From Gammaproteobacteria bacterium (GTDB taxonomy: Bacteria > Pseudomonadota > Gammaproteobacteria > Thiohalobacterales > Thiohalobacteraceae), in NCBI GenBank assembly GCA_002699185.1, contig PABG01000041.1, positions 1 through 49,379 of the forward strand: 49,379 nucleotides of DNA, given 5' to 3'. Under the pieces are notes generated by a model. That model saw only the letters and a program-made list of their open reading frames with translations. It searched no databases and was not told the origin of the DNA. A program made the translations under genes and the position numbers. This document shows, one piece after another, positions 30,966 through 40,575 of the stretch. Every line of letters starts with the position of its first letter. The stretch's first letter is position 1.

Positions 30966-31430
30966 CTAGAGCGCCTTCACCTTGTCCAGCACCTCCTGCG
31001 CATGGCCCTCGGCGCTGACGCCATAGAGCGCATGGCGGAGGGCACCGGCCTTGTCGATGATGAAGGTCGAGCGCACGATGCCCATCTTCTTCTCGCCGCC
31101 CTTGGCCTTTTCCTGCCAGACGCCGTACTGCTCGCACACCCTGCCATCGGGGTCGGACAGCAGCTTCACGGTCAGACCGTACTTGTCGCGGAAGGCGGCA
31201 TGGCTGCCGCAGTCGTCGCGGCTGATGCCGAGGACCACCGTGTCGGCGGCGTCGAACTGGTCCTGCAGGGCGGTGAAGTCCTGCGCCTCGATGGTGCAGC
31301 CGGGGGTGTCGTCCTTGGGGTAGAAGTAGATCACGACGTTCTTCTCGCCCTTGAATCCGGACAGCCGAACCTGTTCGCCGTCGGTCTCCTCCAGGCTGAA
31401 GTCGGGGACGGTGTCGCCGGGGTTGAGCAT
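30966..31430 (-). CDS. bcp: thioredoxin-dependent thiol peroxidase (BCP-type peroxiredoxin)
   Basis: VIYFYPKDDTPGCTIEAQDFTALQDQF. Confidence 0.94.
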   Translation of the reverse strand: MLNPGDTVPDFSLEETDGEQVRLSGFKGEKNVVIYFYPKDDTPGCTIEAQDFTALQDQFDAADTVVLGISRDDCGSHAAFRDKYGLTVKLLSDPDGRVCEQYGVWQEKAKGGEKKMGIVRSTFIIDKAGALRHALYGVSAEGHAQEVLDKVKAL

Positions 31431-31500
31431 GGGGGCAGTCTCCTTAACTTTATGACATCGTCATTCCCGCGAAGGCGGGAATCCAGAATATCGCGAGCAT

Positions 31501-31643
31501 GTCGGGTTACGCTGCGCTAACCCGACCTACATGCTTTAAGACGTCGTCATTCCCGCATCCAGCACGTAGGTTGGGTTAGGTGCGCAGCGCCGTAACCCAA
31601 CATGCCGCGGACTGTCGGGTTACGCTACGCTAACCCGACCTAC
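31501..31643. repeat. Family B: half copy (31501-31530) plus doublet B2 (31566-31643), interspersed with family G fragments
   Basis: gtcgggttacgctgcgctaacccgacctac; gtaggttgggttaggtgcgcagcgccgtaacccaac ... gtcgggttacgctacgctaacccgacctac. Confidence 0.85.
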
Positions 31644-31658
31644 ATGATAGACAATCCA

Positions 31659-32405
31659 CTACAGTGACGGTATCACCGCCTCCAGCAGGCCGCGCACCTT
31701 GGTCATGGCATTCTTCAGATGCACCTCGATCTCCTCCATGGTGATGTGGCCGTCGCCCTCGCCGCGGCCGGCGGCCCAGTTGGCCACCACGGCACAGGAG
31801 GCATAGCACATGCCCTTCTCCGCCGCCAGGGCGGCCTCGGGCATGCCGGTCATGCCGACCATGTCGCAGCCGTCGCGCTCCAGCCGGTCGATCTCGGCTG
31901 CGGTCTCCAGACGCGGGCCCTGGGTGGCGCCGTAGGTACCGCGCTCGATGGCGGTGATGCCCTCGCGGCGCGCGGTCTCGATCAGCTTGCGGCGCAACTC
32001 GACGCAGTAGGGATAGGTGAAGTCGATATGGGTGACGGCGCTGTCATCGTCGTCGAAGAAGGTGTTCTCCCGGCCCCAGGTGTAGTCGATGATCTGGTCC
32101 GGAAAGGCCAGGGTCGCCGGCACCATGCCGCGGGTGATGCCGCCCACGGCGGCCACGGCGATGATGTCCTCGATGCCGATGTGATGCAGCGCCCAGATGT
32201 TGGCGCGGTAATTGACCTGGTGCGGCGGGATGGTGTGGCCCGAGCCGTGGCGCGGCAGGAACACCACCTGGGTGCCGCTGATATGGCCGTGGGTGAGCGG
32301 TCCGGACGGCTCGCCGTAGGGCGTCTGCAGCACCTCGCGGCGCTCGATCTCCAGATTCCTGAGCTTGTCCAGCCCGGTGCCGCCGATAATTGCCAGTTTT
32401 GCCAT
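31659..32405 (-). CDS. S-methyl-5'-thioinosine phosphorylase / MTA phosphorylase family
   Basis: LAIIGGTGLDKL...VFLPRHGSGHTIPPHQVNYRANIWAL...GPRLETAAEIDRLERDGCDMVGMTGMPEA. Confidence 0.92.
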   Translation of the reverse strand: MAKLAIIGGTGLDKLRNLEIERREVLQTPYGEPSGPLTHGHISGTQVVFLPRHGSGHTIPPHQVNYRANIWALHHIGIEDIIAVAAVGGITRGMVPATLAFPDQIIDYTWGRENTFFDDDDSAVTHIDFTYPYCVELRRKLIETARREGITAIERGTYGATQGPRLETAAEIDRLERDGCDMVGMTGMPEAALAAEKGMCYASCAVVANWAAGRGEGDGHITMEEIEVHLKNAMTKVRGLLEAVIPSL

Positions 32406-32426
32406 GAAGAGGGGTTCCTTGTTGCC

Positions 32427-32981
32427 TTATTCATCCACGGCGTAGATCGCCGGCAGGTTGCGGTGATAACCGTGATAGTCCATGCCGCAGCCGAACACAT
32501 AGCGGTCCTCGACCTGCAGCCCGGTGAAATCCGCCTCGACCCCGTCGACGCAGCGGTCATGACGTTTCTGCACCAGCACCGCGCTGTAGACCGCCGCGGC
32601 CCCTTCCTGCAGGCAGAAGTCCTTGATCGCCTCCAGGGTCAGGCCCTCATCGAGGATATCGTCCAGGATCAGCACGGTGCGGTCCCTGAGCGGGAAGTTG
32701 GGGCGGTTGATCCAGTACAGCTCTCCGCCCTTGGTGCGGCCGCGGTAGCGGGTCGCATGCACATAATCCAGCTGCAGAGGGAAATTCAGACGCGGCAGCA
32801 GCTGCCCGGCCAGCACGATGGCGCCGGTCATGACGCTGATCACCAGCGGATTGGCATCCTGCATGCGTTCGGTGATGGCCGCGGCCATGGTATCCAGGCT
32901 GTTCTGCACGACCTCGGCGCTGTGCACGCACTCGGCGCGCTCCAGCACCCGGCGGGCTTCGGTGGGGGTGATGTCGGTCAT
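32427..32981 (-). CDS. hpt: hypoxanthine-guanine phosphoribosyltransferase family
   Basis: VLILDDILDEGLTLEAIKDFC PRPP-binding motif. Confidence 0.9.
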   Translation of the reverse strand: MTDITPTEARRVLERAECVHSAEVVQNSLDTMAAAITERMQDANPLVISVMTGAIVLAGQLLPRLNFPLQLDYVHATRYRGRTKGGELYWINRPNFPLRDRTVLILDDILDEGLTLEAIKDFCLQEGAAAVYSAVLVQKRHDRCVDGVEADFTGLQVEDRYVFGCGMDYHGYHRNLPAIYAVDE

Positions 32982-33021
32982 TGGTCAGCTTTTGATTCCG
33001 GTGCTTCGGGTTGTATCCCGG

Positions 33022-33103
33022 GTAGGATGGGTGGAGGCGCCGGGCGCCGTAACCCATCGGGTATCGAACGACGATGGGTTGCGCTTCGCTTCACCCATCC
33101 TAC
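33022..33103. repeat. Family C doublet, copy C1
   Basis: gtaggatgggtggaggcgccgggcgccgtaacccatc ... gatgggttgcgcttcgcttcacccatcctac. Confidence 0.88.
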
Positions 33104-33111
33104 GGTTTTTA

Positions 33112-34056
33112 TCATTCCAGGAGCCGCTTGATCTGGTCGCCGGCCCGTTCGGCGACCTTGTAGCCTTCCTCGATCGCCTCGGTCGCGCGATGAAACTCCA
33201 GCAGCCGGATCTGGGACAGGCGCGGCGTCAGCAGCACATCCGGCGGGTCCCCCGCCATGCGTGCGCGGGTGATGCGCACCTGCATAATGTAAACACTTTG
33301 CGCCAGCACGTCGACCAGCGAGGGCGGCGCGTTCTCCTCGCGCTGGAAATAGCTTTTCCACTGCTCCATGGGCGCATGAAACAGGGCCTGGAACATGCCC
33401 TGCCAGTCACCCTTGCGCAACATTCTGCCCCAGGCCTTCTCCGCCGACGCATCCTCTTCGGCGGGCAGCGAGCGGGGTGGGTTGCCGGTACGCCGGCCGA
33501 GGATGTCGGAGTTCAGATCCACCGCGATGATGCGCTCGGCGCCAAGCGCCCGGCACAGCGACACCGGCACCGGATTGACCAGGCCGCCGTCGACCAGCCA
33601 GCGGCCGTCGCGCTCCACCGGTGTGAACAGGCCCGGCAGTGCGATGGAGGCGCGCATGGCGTCCATCAGCGACCCGGACTGCAGCCATACCTCCTGGCCG
33701 TTGGAGAGTTCCGTGGCCACGGCGGCAAAGGGCCGGTCGAGTTTTTCGATCTCGGCGTCCTTCAACCGGTCGCGGAAGAAGTCCATCAGTTTGGTACCCT
33801 GGAGCAGGCCGCCGGTGAAGGTCACGTCCAGGTAGCGGATGATGTCCTGCCATTCCAGCTGTTCCAGCCATTCGCGCAGGGTGTCGAGCTGGCCGGCGGC
33901 CTCGGCGCCGCCGACGATGGAACCGATGGAAGTGCCGCAGATCACATCCACATCGATGCCCTCGTCCTTGAGGTACTGGATGACGCCGATATGCGCCCAG
34001 CCGCGCGCAGCGCCGCCGCCCAGGGCCAGGCCGATGCGCGGGCGACGCCGGCTCAC
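33112..34056 (-). CDS. patatin-like phospholipase (RssA-like)
   Basis: GLALGGGAARGWAHIGVIQYL, GTSIG nucleophile elbow, VDGGLVNPVPVS. Confidence 0.92.
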   Translation of the reverse strand: MSRRRPRIGLALGGGAARGWAHIGVIQYLKDEGIDVDVICGTSIGSIVGGAEAAGQLDTLREWLEQLEWQDIIRYLDVTFTGGLLQGTKLMDFFRDRLKDAEIEKLDRPFAAVATELSNGQEVWLQSGSLMDAMRASIALPGLFTPVERDGRWLVDGGLVNPVPVSLCRALGAERIIAVDLNSDILGRRTGNPPRSLPAEEDASAEKAWGRMLRKGDWQGMFQALFHAPMEQWKSYFQREENAPPSLVDVLAQSVYIMQVRITRARMAGDPPDVLLTPRLSQIRLLEFHRATEAIEEGYKVAERAGDQIKRLLE

Positions 34057-35207
34057 TGGCCACCCGCCGGGGCCGGGGCCGCGTCATCGTCGGGCGCCTC
34101 CCCTTCACCATCACGCGCGAGCAGCACCCGCTCCGGCACGTGCAGGGTACGGGTCGGGTAGGCGATCTCGGCACCGTGGCTGGCGATGATATCGGCGATC
34201 TTCAGCAGGATCTCGTGTTTGACGCGGTGGAACTCGGTCCAGACCGTGGTATGGGTGAAGGTGTAGACCATGAAGTCGATGGACGAGGCATTGAAGGCGT
34301 TGAAGTAGACCATCAGCGTCTGGGAGTCATCAATCTCTTCATGCGTCTGCAGCATCTCCCGCACCTCGTCGGTGATGGCATGCATCTTGTCCATGTCGTC
34401 GTAGCGGATGCCGATGGTCTCGTAGATGCGGCGGTGGCTCATGCGCCGGGGATTCTCCACGATGATGCTGGTGAAGACCGAATTGGGTACGTACAGCGGC
34501 CGCTTGTCGAAGGTGCGGATGGTGGTGATGCGCCAGCCGATGTCCTCCACGATGCCTTCGATCTCGCGATCCGGCGAGCGGATCCAGTCGCCGACGTTGA
34601 AGGGGCGGTCCAGATACACCAGCATGGCGCCGAAGAAGTTGGCCAGCATGTCCTTGGCGGCGAAACCCACCGCGATGCCGCCGATACCACCGAAGGCCAG
34701 CACACCGGAGATGCTGAAACCCAGCGTCTGCAGCACCACCAGGAAGGCGGTGATGATGACCGTGGCGCGCAGCAGCTTGCCGATGGCGTCCAGGGTGGTG
34801 CGGTCGTAGGGCTTGTCATCGGTCGCGTGCTGCTGCAGCACATTCTTCTGGACGTTGTTGATGAGGCGCAGCAGAAACCAGGCAATGACCGCGATCACGC
34901 CGACGTCGCGTATCGGGTCCACGGCGGTGAAGATGGGGGTATCCGTCTTGGCGTGGATGATCTCGGCGGCGAAGGCGATGCCGATGATCCAGATCAGCAC
35001 CCGCACCGGCTTGCGCGCCGACTCGGCCAGGGCATCGTCCCAGGTGTTGCGGGTCTTCTGAAAGCGTGCATACAGACGATCGAGCAGCTTGCCGGCGACA
35101 TAGCTCAGCAGCAGCGAGACAAAGACGATGATGAACACCTGGTAGATCCAGGTGTTTTCGGTGCTCCAGGCGTACAGCGGCCGTATGTATTCGATGAAGT
35201 TTTCCAT
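34053..35207 (-). CDS. MscS-family mechanosensitive ion channel
   Basis: GGIGGIAVGFAAKDMLANFFGAMLVYLDRPFNVGDWIRSPDREIEGIVEDIGWRITTIRTFDKRPLYVPNS. Confidence 0.93.
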   Translation of the reverse strand: MENFIEYIRPLYAWSTENTWIYQVFIIVFVSLLLSYVAGKLLDRLYARFQKTRNTWDDALAESARKPVRVLIWIIGIAFAAEIIHAKTDTPIFTAVDPIRDVGVIAVIAWFLLRLINNVQKNVLQQHATDDKPYDRTTLDAIGKLLRATVIITAFLVVLQTLGFSISGVLAFGGIGGIAVGFAAKDMLANFFGAMLVYLDRPFNVGDWIRSPDREIEGIVEDIGWRITTIRTFDKRPLYVPNSVFTSIIVENPRRMSHRRIYETIGIRYDDMDKMHAITDEVREMLQTHEEIDDSQTLMVYFNAFNASSIDFMVYTFTHTTVWTEFHRVKHEILLKIADIIASHGAEIAYPTRTLHVPERVLLARDGEGEAPDDDAAPAPAGGQ

Positions 35208-35243
35208 GCGGATTATGTTATCTCACAGCGGTTCAGATGACCC

Positions 35244-35329
35244 CGTCATTGCGAGGCGCTATGCGCCGCGGCAATCTCGGAACAGAGGATCATGCGGCCG
35301 GAGATTGCCACGCTTCGCTCGCAATGACG
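35244..35329. repeat. Family A doublet, copy A4
   Basis: cgtcattgcgaggcgctatgcgccgcggcaatctc ... gagattgccacgcttcgctcgcaatgacg. Confidence 0.88.
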
Positions 35330-35356
35330 AGAAATTATTTGCGTTATTCCAGTATC

Positions 35357-35430
35357 GTAGGTCGGATTAGCGCAGCGTAATCCGACATGGCTCGGCGTCG
35401 GATTACGCCCTTCGGGCTAATCCGACCTAC
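35357..35430. repeat. Family B doublet, copy B3 (GGATTA variant)
   Basis: gtaggtcggattagcgcagcgtaatccgac ... gtcggattacgcccttcgggctaatccgacctac. Confidence 0.88.
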
Positions 35431-35446
35431 AAGGCTCGGAGCTGCG

Positions 35447-36496
35447 TTATTCCAGATCCATATCCAGCAGCGGCTCGCTGTCATAGCCCTGCACCGCCGC
35501 CACCGCCTCGCGCCAGCGCGGGGATTGCCGCAGCTGTTCAGGCGTGACCGCCTTGCGGCCGTGCAGCCGGATCAGCCGGGCCTGCGAGGCCGGATTCTCG
35601 TAGCCCTCCAGCGCCTCGACCACGGCCCGCGCCTCCTGCGGGCGGTTGCAGACCAGGATCATGTCGCAGCCGGCATTCAGCGCACTGCGGGCCCGCGCCA
35701 CCATGTCGCCGGCGCGCTCGGCGGCGACCATCCCGAGATCGTCGCTGAAGATCACCCCCTGGAACCGCAGCTGCCGGCGCAGGTAGTCCTGCAGCCAGAA
35801 ACCGGAGAACCCGGCCAGGTCGGCGTCGATCCGGGGATAGAGCACATGGGCGACCATGATCCCGGCCAGCCCCTGGTGAATCAAGCGCTCGAAGGGCAGC
35901 AGATCCTCGAGTTCCAGATCGGCCAGTTCGCGCTCGTCCACCGGCAGATCCAGATGGGAATCGGCCTCCACCCCGCCGTGGCCGGGATAGTGCTTGCCCA
36001 CGGCCGCCATGCCTGCGCTCTGCATGCCCTTCTGGTAGGCATGCGCCAGTTCGGCCACGGTCTCCGGCCGGCGGTGGAAGGCGCGGTCGCCGATCACCGA
36101 ACTGCGGCGGCGGTCGATGTCCAGCACCGGCGCGAAACTCAGGTCCACGCCAACGGCGCGCAGTTCGCTGGCCATCAGCCAGCCGGTGGTCTCGGCCAGC
36201 GCCAGGGCACGGTTGCGGTCCTCGTCATAGACCCGGCCCAGTTCGGCCACCGGCGGCAGCCGGGTGAAGCCGTCGCGAAAACGCTGCACCCGCCCGCCTT
36301 CCTGGTCCACGGCGATGAGCAGCCGCGGATCGCGCAACTCGTGCAGTTCGGCGATCAGGGCATACAGTTGCTCCGGCGAGGCGTAGTTGCGGCTGAACAG
36401 AATCACTCCGCCGACCTCGGGCCGGCACAGCAGTTCACGCTCCGCCGCGCTCGGCCGCGAGCCCTCGATGTCCAGCATGACCGGTCCCAGTGACAT
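35447..36496 (-). CDS. nagZ: beta-N-acetylhexosaminidase
   Basis: VGGVILFSRNYASPEQL, VDQEGGRVQRFRDGFTRLP, GKHYPGHGGVEADSHLDLPVDER. Confidence 0.95.
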   Translation of the reverse strand: MSLGPVMLDIEGSRPSAAERELLCRPEVGGVILFSRNYASPEQLYALIAELHELRDPRLLIAVDQEGGRVQRFRDGFTRLPPVAELGRVYDEDRNRALALAETTGWLMASELRAVGVDLSFAPVLDIDRRRSSVIGDRAFHRRPETVAELAHAYQKGMQSAGMAAVGKHYPGHGGVEADSHLDLPVDERELADLELEDLLPFERLIHQGLAGIMVAHVLYPRIDADLAGFSGFWLQDYLRRQLRFQGVIFSDDLGMVAAERAGDMVARARSALNAGCDMILVCNRPQEARAVVEALEGYENPASQARLIRLHGRKAVTPEQLRQSPRWREAVAAVQGYDSEPLLDMDLE

Positions 36497-36516
36497 TCAG
36501 TGCCTCGTTATTTCCA

Positions 36517-36595
36517 GTAGGTCGGGTTAGCCCGAAGGGCGTAACCCGACGTTCCCGCCGTGCGTGTCGGGTTACGCTGCGCTAACCCGACCTAC
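36517..36595. repeat. Family B doublet, copy B4, followed by a family C end fragment (36601-36613)
   Basis: gtaggtcgggttagcccgaagggcgtaacccgac ... gtcgggttacgctgcgctaacccgacctac; then tccacccatcctac. Confidence 0.88.
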
Positions 36596-36656
36596 AAGGC
36601 TCCACCCATCCTACGCTTCGAAAGCTTATTTTCCGTATGCTGCAAAGGCCATCATA

Positions 36657-37448
36657 TCAACGCAGCCGCACATCCATCCGGTCGCGCAGCCGATCCCCCA
36701 GCAGGTTCACCGCCAGTACCACCAGCAGCATGGCCGTGCCGGGCACCAGCACCATGTGCGGTGCGACCAGCAGGTAACGGGTGCCATCGCGGATCATGCT
36801 GCCCCAGGAGGCCGCCGGCGGCTGCACCCCCAGCCCCAGGAAGGACAGCCCGGCCTCGGCGATCACGATCGAGGCCACGCCGAAGGTCGCCTCCACGATC
36901 AGGGGCGCGCTCAGCAGCGGGATCAGGTGCCGCAGAATGATCCGGCGCCGCCGGCTGCCCAGGGCGATGGCCGCGACCACATGCTCGCGCTGTTTGAGCG
37001 ACAGCACCTGGGCCCTGGCCAGACGGGCGAAGCCCACCCACCCCACCAGGCTGAGCGCAATGACCACATTGCCGATCCCCGGCCCCAGTATACCGGCAAG
37101 CGCGATGGCCAGCAGGATACCCGGAAAGGCGAGAAAAATGTCGATCACATGGACGATCATCCGGTCCGTCCAGCCCCCCAGATAGCCGCTGACGCTGCCG
37201 ATCAGGGTACCGGCCACGGCCGACAGGCTCACCACCCACAGCGCCACCCAGAAGGAGGTGCGGGCACCGGCGATCACCCGGTCCAGCAGCGGGCGGCCCA
37301 GGTCGTCGTAGCCCAGGCCGCCGGCCTCCCAGGGCGGGGCCAGGATCAGTTCCAGCTGGATGCGGTCGGGCTCGAGCGCGTCCATCCCGGCCAGCAGCGC
37401 CGCCAACGCCCACAGCAGCAGGATCAGCAGGGGAAGACGCTGCCCCAT
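36657..37448 (-). CDS. peptide ABC transporter permease (DppC-like)
   Basis: YDDLGRPLLDRVIAGARTSFWVALWVV..., EATFGVASIVIAEAGLSFLGLGVQPPAASWGSMI. Confidence 0.92.
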   Translation of the reverse strand: MGQRLPLLILLLWALAALLAGMDALEPDRIQLELILAPPWEAGGLGYDDLGRPLLDRVIAGARTSFWVALWVVSLSAVAGTLIGSVSGYLGGWTDRMIVHVIDIFLAFPGILLAIALAGILGPGIGNVVIALSLVGWVGFARLARAQVLSLKQREHVVAAIALGSRRRRIILRHLIPLLSAPLIVEATFGVASIVIAEAGLSFLGLGVQPPAASWGSMIRDGTRYLLVAPHMVLVPGTAMLLVVLAVNLLGDRLRDRMDVRLR

Positions 37449-38374
37449 CAGTCCGCCCCCAGCCGGATGCGCGGATCGATCCCGGCGTAGAGCAGATCGG
37501 TCAGGGCATTGACCAGTACATAGCTCAGGCTGATCAGCAGGACGCAGGCCTGCACCAACGGATAGTCGCGGCCCTGGATGGCCTCGATGGTCAGCGAGCC
37601 CAGGCCGGGCCAGCCGAACACCACCTCGGTGATCACCGCCCCGGCCAGCAGGGTGCCCAGCTGCAGCCCCAGCACCGTGATCACCGGCAGCAGCGCGTTG
37701 GGCAGGGCATGGCGGGTCAGCACCTGGCGCGTGGACAGGCCTCTGGCATAGGCACTGCGGATGAAGTCCTCGCCCAGCACCTCCAACACGCTGCTGCGCA
37801 CCATGCGCGAGAGCACTGCCGCCAGCGACAGGCCCAGGGTCAGCGCCGGCAGGATCAGCGCACCGGGCGCGTCGCGGCCGCTGACCGGCAGCCAGCCCAG
37901 GCCGACCGCGAACAGCAGGATCAGCAGCGGCCCCAGCCAGAAGTTGGGAATGGACACCCCCAGCAGCGAGAAGGCCATCGCGCCCCGGTCCCAGCCGCTG
38001 TTGCGGCGCACCGCCGCCAGCAGCCCCAGCGGCAGCGCCAGCAACAGGGTGAAGGCCAGTGCCGCCAGCGCCAGTTCCAGGGTGGCGGGGATGCGTTCGG
38101 CCAGCAGCTCGGTGATCGGCCGGCGCTGCTGCAGCGACTGCCCCAGGTCCCCCTGGACCAGCCCGCCCAGGTAGTCGCCCAGTTGCACGGCCAGCGGCCG
38201 GTCCAGTCCCAGTTGATGGCGCAGCGCCTCGCGATCGGCCGCCGTGGCCGCCTCACCCAGCATCACGTCCACCGGATCACCGGGGATGAGATGGATCAGC
38301 AGGAACACCAGTACCACCACGCCCAGCACCACGATGGCGGTGCTGAGCAGGCGGCGGGTCAGTTCAGCGAACAT
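37448..38374 (-). CDS. peptide ABC transporter permease (DppB-like)
   Basis: VVVLVFLLIHLIPGDPVDVMLGEAATAADREALRHQLGLDRPL; EDFIRSAYARGLSTRQVLTRHALPNALLPV. Confidence 0.93.
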   Translation of the reverse strand: MFAELTRRLLSTAIVVLGVVVLVFLLIHLIPGDPVDVMLGEAATAADREALRHQLGLDRPLAVQLGDYLGGLVQGDLGQSLQQRRPITELLAERIPATLELALAALAFTLLLALPLGLLAAVRRNSGWDRGAMAFSLLGVSIPNFWLGPLLILLFAVGLGWLPVSGRDAPGALILPALTLGLSLAAVLSRMVRSSVLEVLGEDFIRSAYARGLSTRQVLTRHALPNALLPVITVLGLQLGTLLAGAVITEVVFGWPGLGSLTIEAIQGRDYPLVQACVLLISLSYVLVNALTDLLYAGIDPRIRLGAD

Positions 38375-38432
38375 GCATATTCTTATGCCTCATGGCACTT
38401 CCGAATAATCCGTCATTGCGATACCCAGACCT

Positions 38433-38513
38433 GTAGGTCGGGTTAGCGCAGCGTAACCCGACACAACCGCGGTATTTTGTCGGGTTACGCCCCGCCGGGC
38501 TAACCCGACCTAC
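38433..38513. repeat. Family B doublet, copy B5, between a family A half site (38411-38420) and family C copy C3
   Basis: gtaggtcgggttagcgcagcgtaacccgac ... gtcgggttacgccccgccgggctaacccgacctac. Confidence 0.88.
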
Positions 38514-38515
38514 GC

Positions 38516-38600
38516 GTAGGATGGGTGGAGGCGCATAGCGCCAAAACCCATCACACCAGACCTTGCAACGATGGGTTGCGCTTCGCTCCACCCATCCTAC
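38516..38600. repeat. Family C doublet, copy C3
   Basis: gtaggatgggtggaggcgcatagcgccaaaacccatc ... gatgggttgcgcttcgctccacccatcctac. Confidence 0.88.
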
Positions 38601-39091
38601 CGGATCAGCACCGGCATTCCCGTATCCACCTGATCGAACAGCTCCACCAGATCGACATTGCGCATGCGGATGCAGCCGTGCGAGGCCGGCACGCCCATGG
38701 GTTCGCTGTCCGGACAGCCGTGGATGTAGATATAGCGGCGCAGGGTGTCGACCGCGCCGCCGCGGTTACGGCCGGGTTCCAGGCCGGTCAGCCACAGGAT
38801 GCGGGTCAGGATCCAGTCCCGCCCCGGCGCGTCCGCCGCCAGTGCCGCGCTGTAGATCTCGCCGGTCGGCCGGCGGCCGACGAATACGGTATTGAGCGGG
38901 CAGCCGGCACCGATGCGGATGCGGATGCGGTGCCAGCCGCGCGGGGTGCAGCCGCTGCCGTCGCGCTCGCCCGGCCCGGCCGCACCGGTCGACACCGGAT
39001 ATTCCAGCCGGGGCTCCCCCTGCTCGATCAGCTGCAGGCGCTGATCGTCCAGCATGATCCGCAGGTAGCGTTGCGGCGGCGTCTGTGTCAT
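38597..39091 (-). CDS. L,D-transpeptidase (YkuD fold)
   Basis: YIYIHGCPDSEPMGVPASHGCIRMRNVDLVELFD catalytic motif; 4-nt overlap with upstream gene. Confidence 0.93.
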   Translation of the reverse strand: MTQTPPQRYLRIMLDDQRLQLIEQGEPRLEYPVSTGAAGPGERDGSGCTPRGWHRIRIRIGAGCPLNTVFVGRRPTGEIYSAALAADAPGRDWILTRILWLTGLEPGRNRGGAVDTLRRYIYIHGCPDSEPMGVPASHGCIRMRNVDLVELFDQVDTGMPVLIR

Positions 39092-40569
39092 CTGCGCTGC
39101 ACCTCGAGCAGCCCGTCATAATTGCCGTGCAGGTTCAGGCGGTAACCGTGGATATCCGCCCGCGCGGCGCAGACATGGTCCTCGTACCACAGCGGGACAT
39201 ACGGCAGGGTCTCCAGCAGCCGCGCCTGGATGCGCCGATAATACGTGACCTGCGCGGTCTGTGTCTGCGCCGCCTCGGCCGACTCGATCCAGGCATCGAT
39301 CCGCGCATCCCGATAGCGGCCGCGGTTGGCGCCACCGGGCGGGAGCGAGGCGCTGTGGAACACATGACGGAAGATGTCCGGTGTCCTGATGCCCACCCAC
39401 ATCAGGCTGTAGAGCTGGAAGCGCCCGGCCTTGATGTCGCCGTAGAAGGTGCCCCAGTCGTAGCTCTGCAGTCTGAGCCGGATGCCGACGCGGGCCAGCT
39501 GGTCCTGCAACACGGTGGCGATGCGCAGCCGCAGGGGATCGCTCGAGGTCTTGTAGCTGAGTTCCAGCGGCCGCTGCGGCCCGTAACCGAGTTCGCCCAG
39601 CAATGCCCGGGCCCGGTCCGGATCGTAGTCCACCCCGTCCAGTTCCGGGTGCCCGGCCCAATGCCCGGGCGGCAGCAGCGCCCCGGCCGGCCGCGCCGCC
39701 CCGGCCAGCAGATGCTCGATGATGGCGCCACGGTCGATGGCGTGGGCCAGGGCCCGCCGCAGGCGCGGGTCGCCGGTCTGCGCATCCTCGAGATTGAAAC
39801 CGATATAACTGAAATTCGAGCCGCGATGGCGTTCGATCCGGATACCCTCGCGCCCGTCCAGGTAACGGATCAGTTCGGCCGGCAGGTCGTTCTGGATGAT
39901 GTCCAGTTCACCGCGCCGCAGCTTGAGCACCCGCACCGTCGGGTCCTTCACCTGCTGGACGACCAGCTGCTGGCCATCGCGGCGCCGGCGCAGCCACAGC
40001 TGGCCGTCGCCGCCCCGCTCGATCAGTTCCAGCGGACCGCTGCCGATCGGCGCACGCTGAAAATCATGCCCCTGCGCCAGCAGCCGGGCCGGCACGATGC
40101 CGATGACCAGGTAGCCGGGGAACAGCCGGTCGGGACGGTTCAGCTGAAACTCGATCGTGTCGGTATCCACGGCTTCGACCTGCTCGATCAGACTGAGCAG
40201 GCCGCGGTGCGGCGAGCCTGTGGCCGGATCCAGCACCGCCCGGTAGGTGGCCACCACGTCGGCGGCGTTCAGGGGTTGGCCGTCATGGAAGGGCGCGCGT
40301 CCCGGGTCGAGATGAAAGCGGTAACGGGTCGGCGTCAGGCGCTCCCAGCGGGCCAGTTCCGGCACCGGCTGCTGCTGCGCGTCGAAATCGACCAGGGAGC
40401 GGTAGAGCAGCCGGTTGACGCGCGCGGAGGCGGCATCGGTGGCGTGCAGCGGATCCAGGTTGGCGGGCCGTCCGGCGATACCGAGCCGGATCAGTTCCGG
40501 GTCCGGCGACTGACACGCCGACGACAGCAGGACCGCTGTCAGCAGCAGCAGGAGGCGCCACCGTCTCAT
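39088..40569 (-). CDS. peptide ABC transporter substrate-binding lipoprotein (family 5)
   Basis: Lipobox LLSSAC; NLDPLHATDAASARVNRLLYRSLVDFD; AHAIDRGAIIEHLLAG. Confidence 0.92.
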   Translation of the reverse strand: MRRWRLLLLLTAVLLSSACQSPDPELIRLGIAGRPANLDPLHATDAASARVNRLLYRSLVDFDAQQQPVPELARWERLTPTRYRFHLDPGRAPFHDGQPLNAADVVATYRAVLDPATGSPHRGLLSLIEQVEAVDTDTIEFQLNRPDRLFPGYLVIGIVPARLLAQGHDFQRAPIGSGPLELIERGGDGQLWLRRRRDGQQLVVQQVKDPTVRVLKLRRGELDIIQNDLPAELIRYLDGREGIRIERHRGSNFSYIGFNLEDAQTGDPRLRRALAHAIDRGAIIEHLLAGAARPAGALLPPGHWAGHPELDGVDYDPDRARALLGELGYGPQRPLELSYKTSSDPLRLRIATVLQDQLARVGIRLRLQSYDWGTFYGDIKAGRFQLYSLMWVGIRTPDIFRHVFHSASLPPGGANRGRYRDARIDAWIESAEAAQTQTAQVTYYRRIQARLLETLPYVPLWYEDHVCAARADIHGYRLNLHGNYDGLLEVQRR

Positions 40570-40575
40570 GCCGCT

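Noticed and set aside
38364-38591. Small ORFs with peptides such as VGLRCANPTYRSGYRNDGL
   Set aside because: Translations of family B/C repeats (also 36560..36940 and 38563..38895); not genes.
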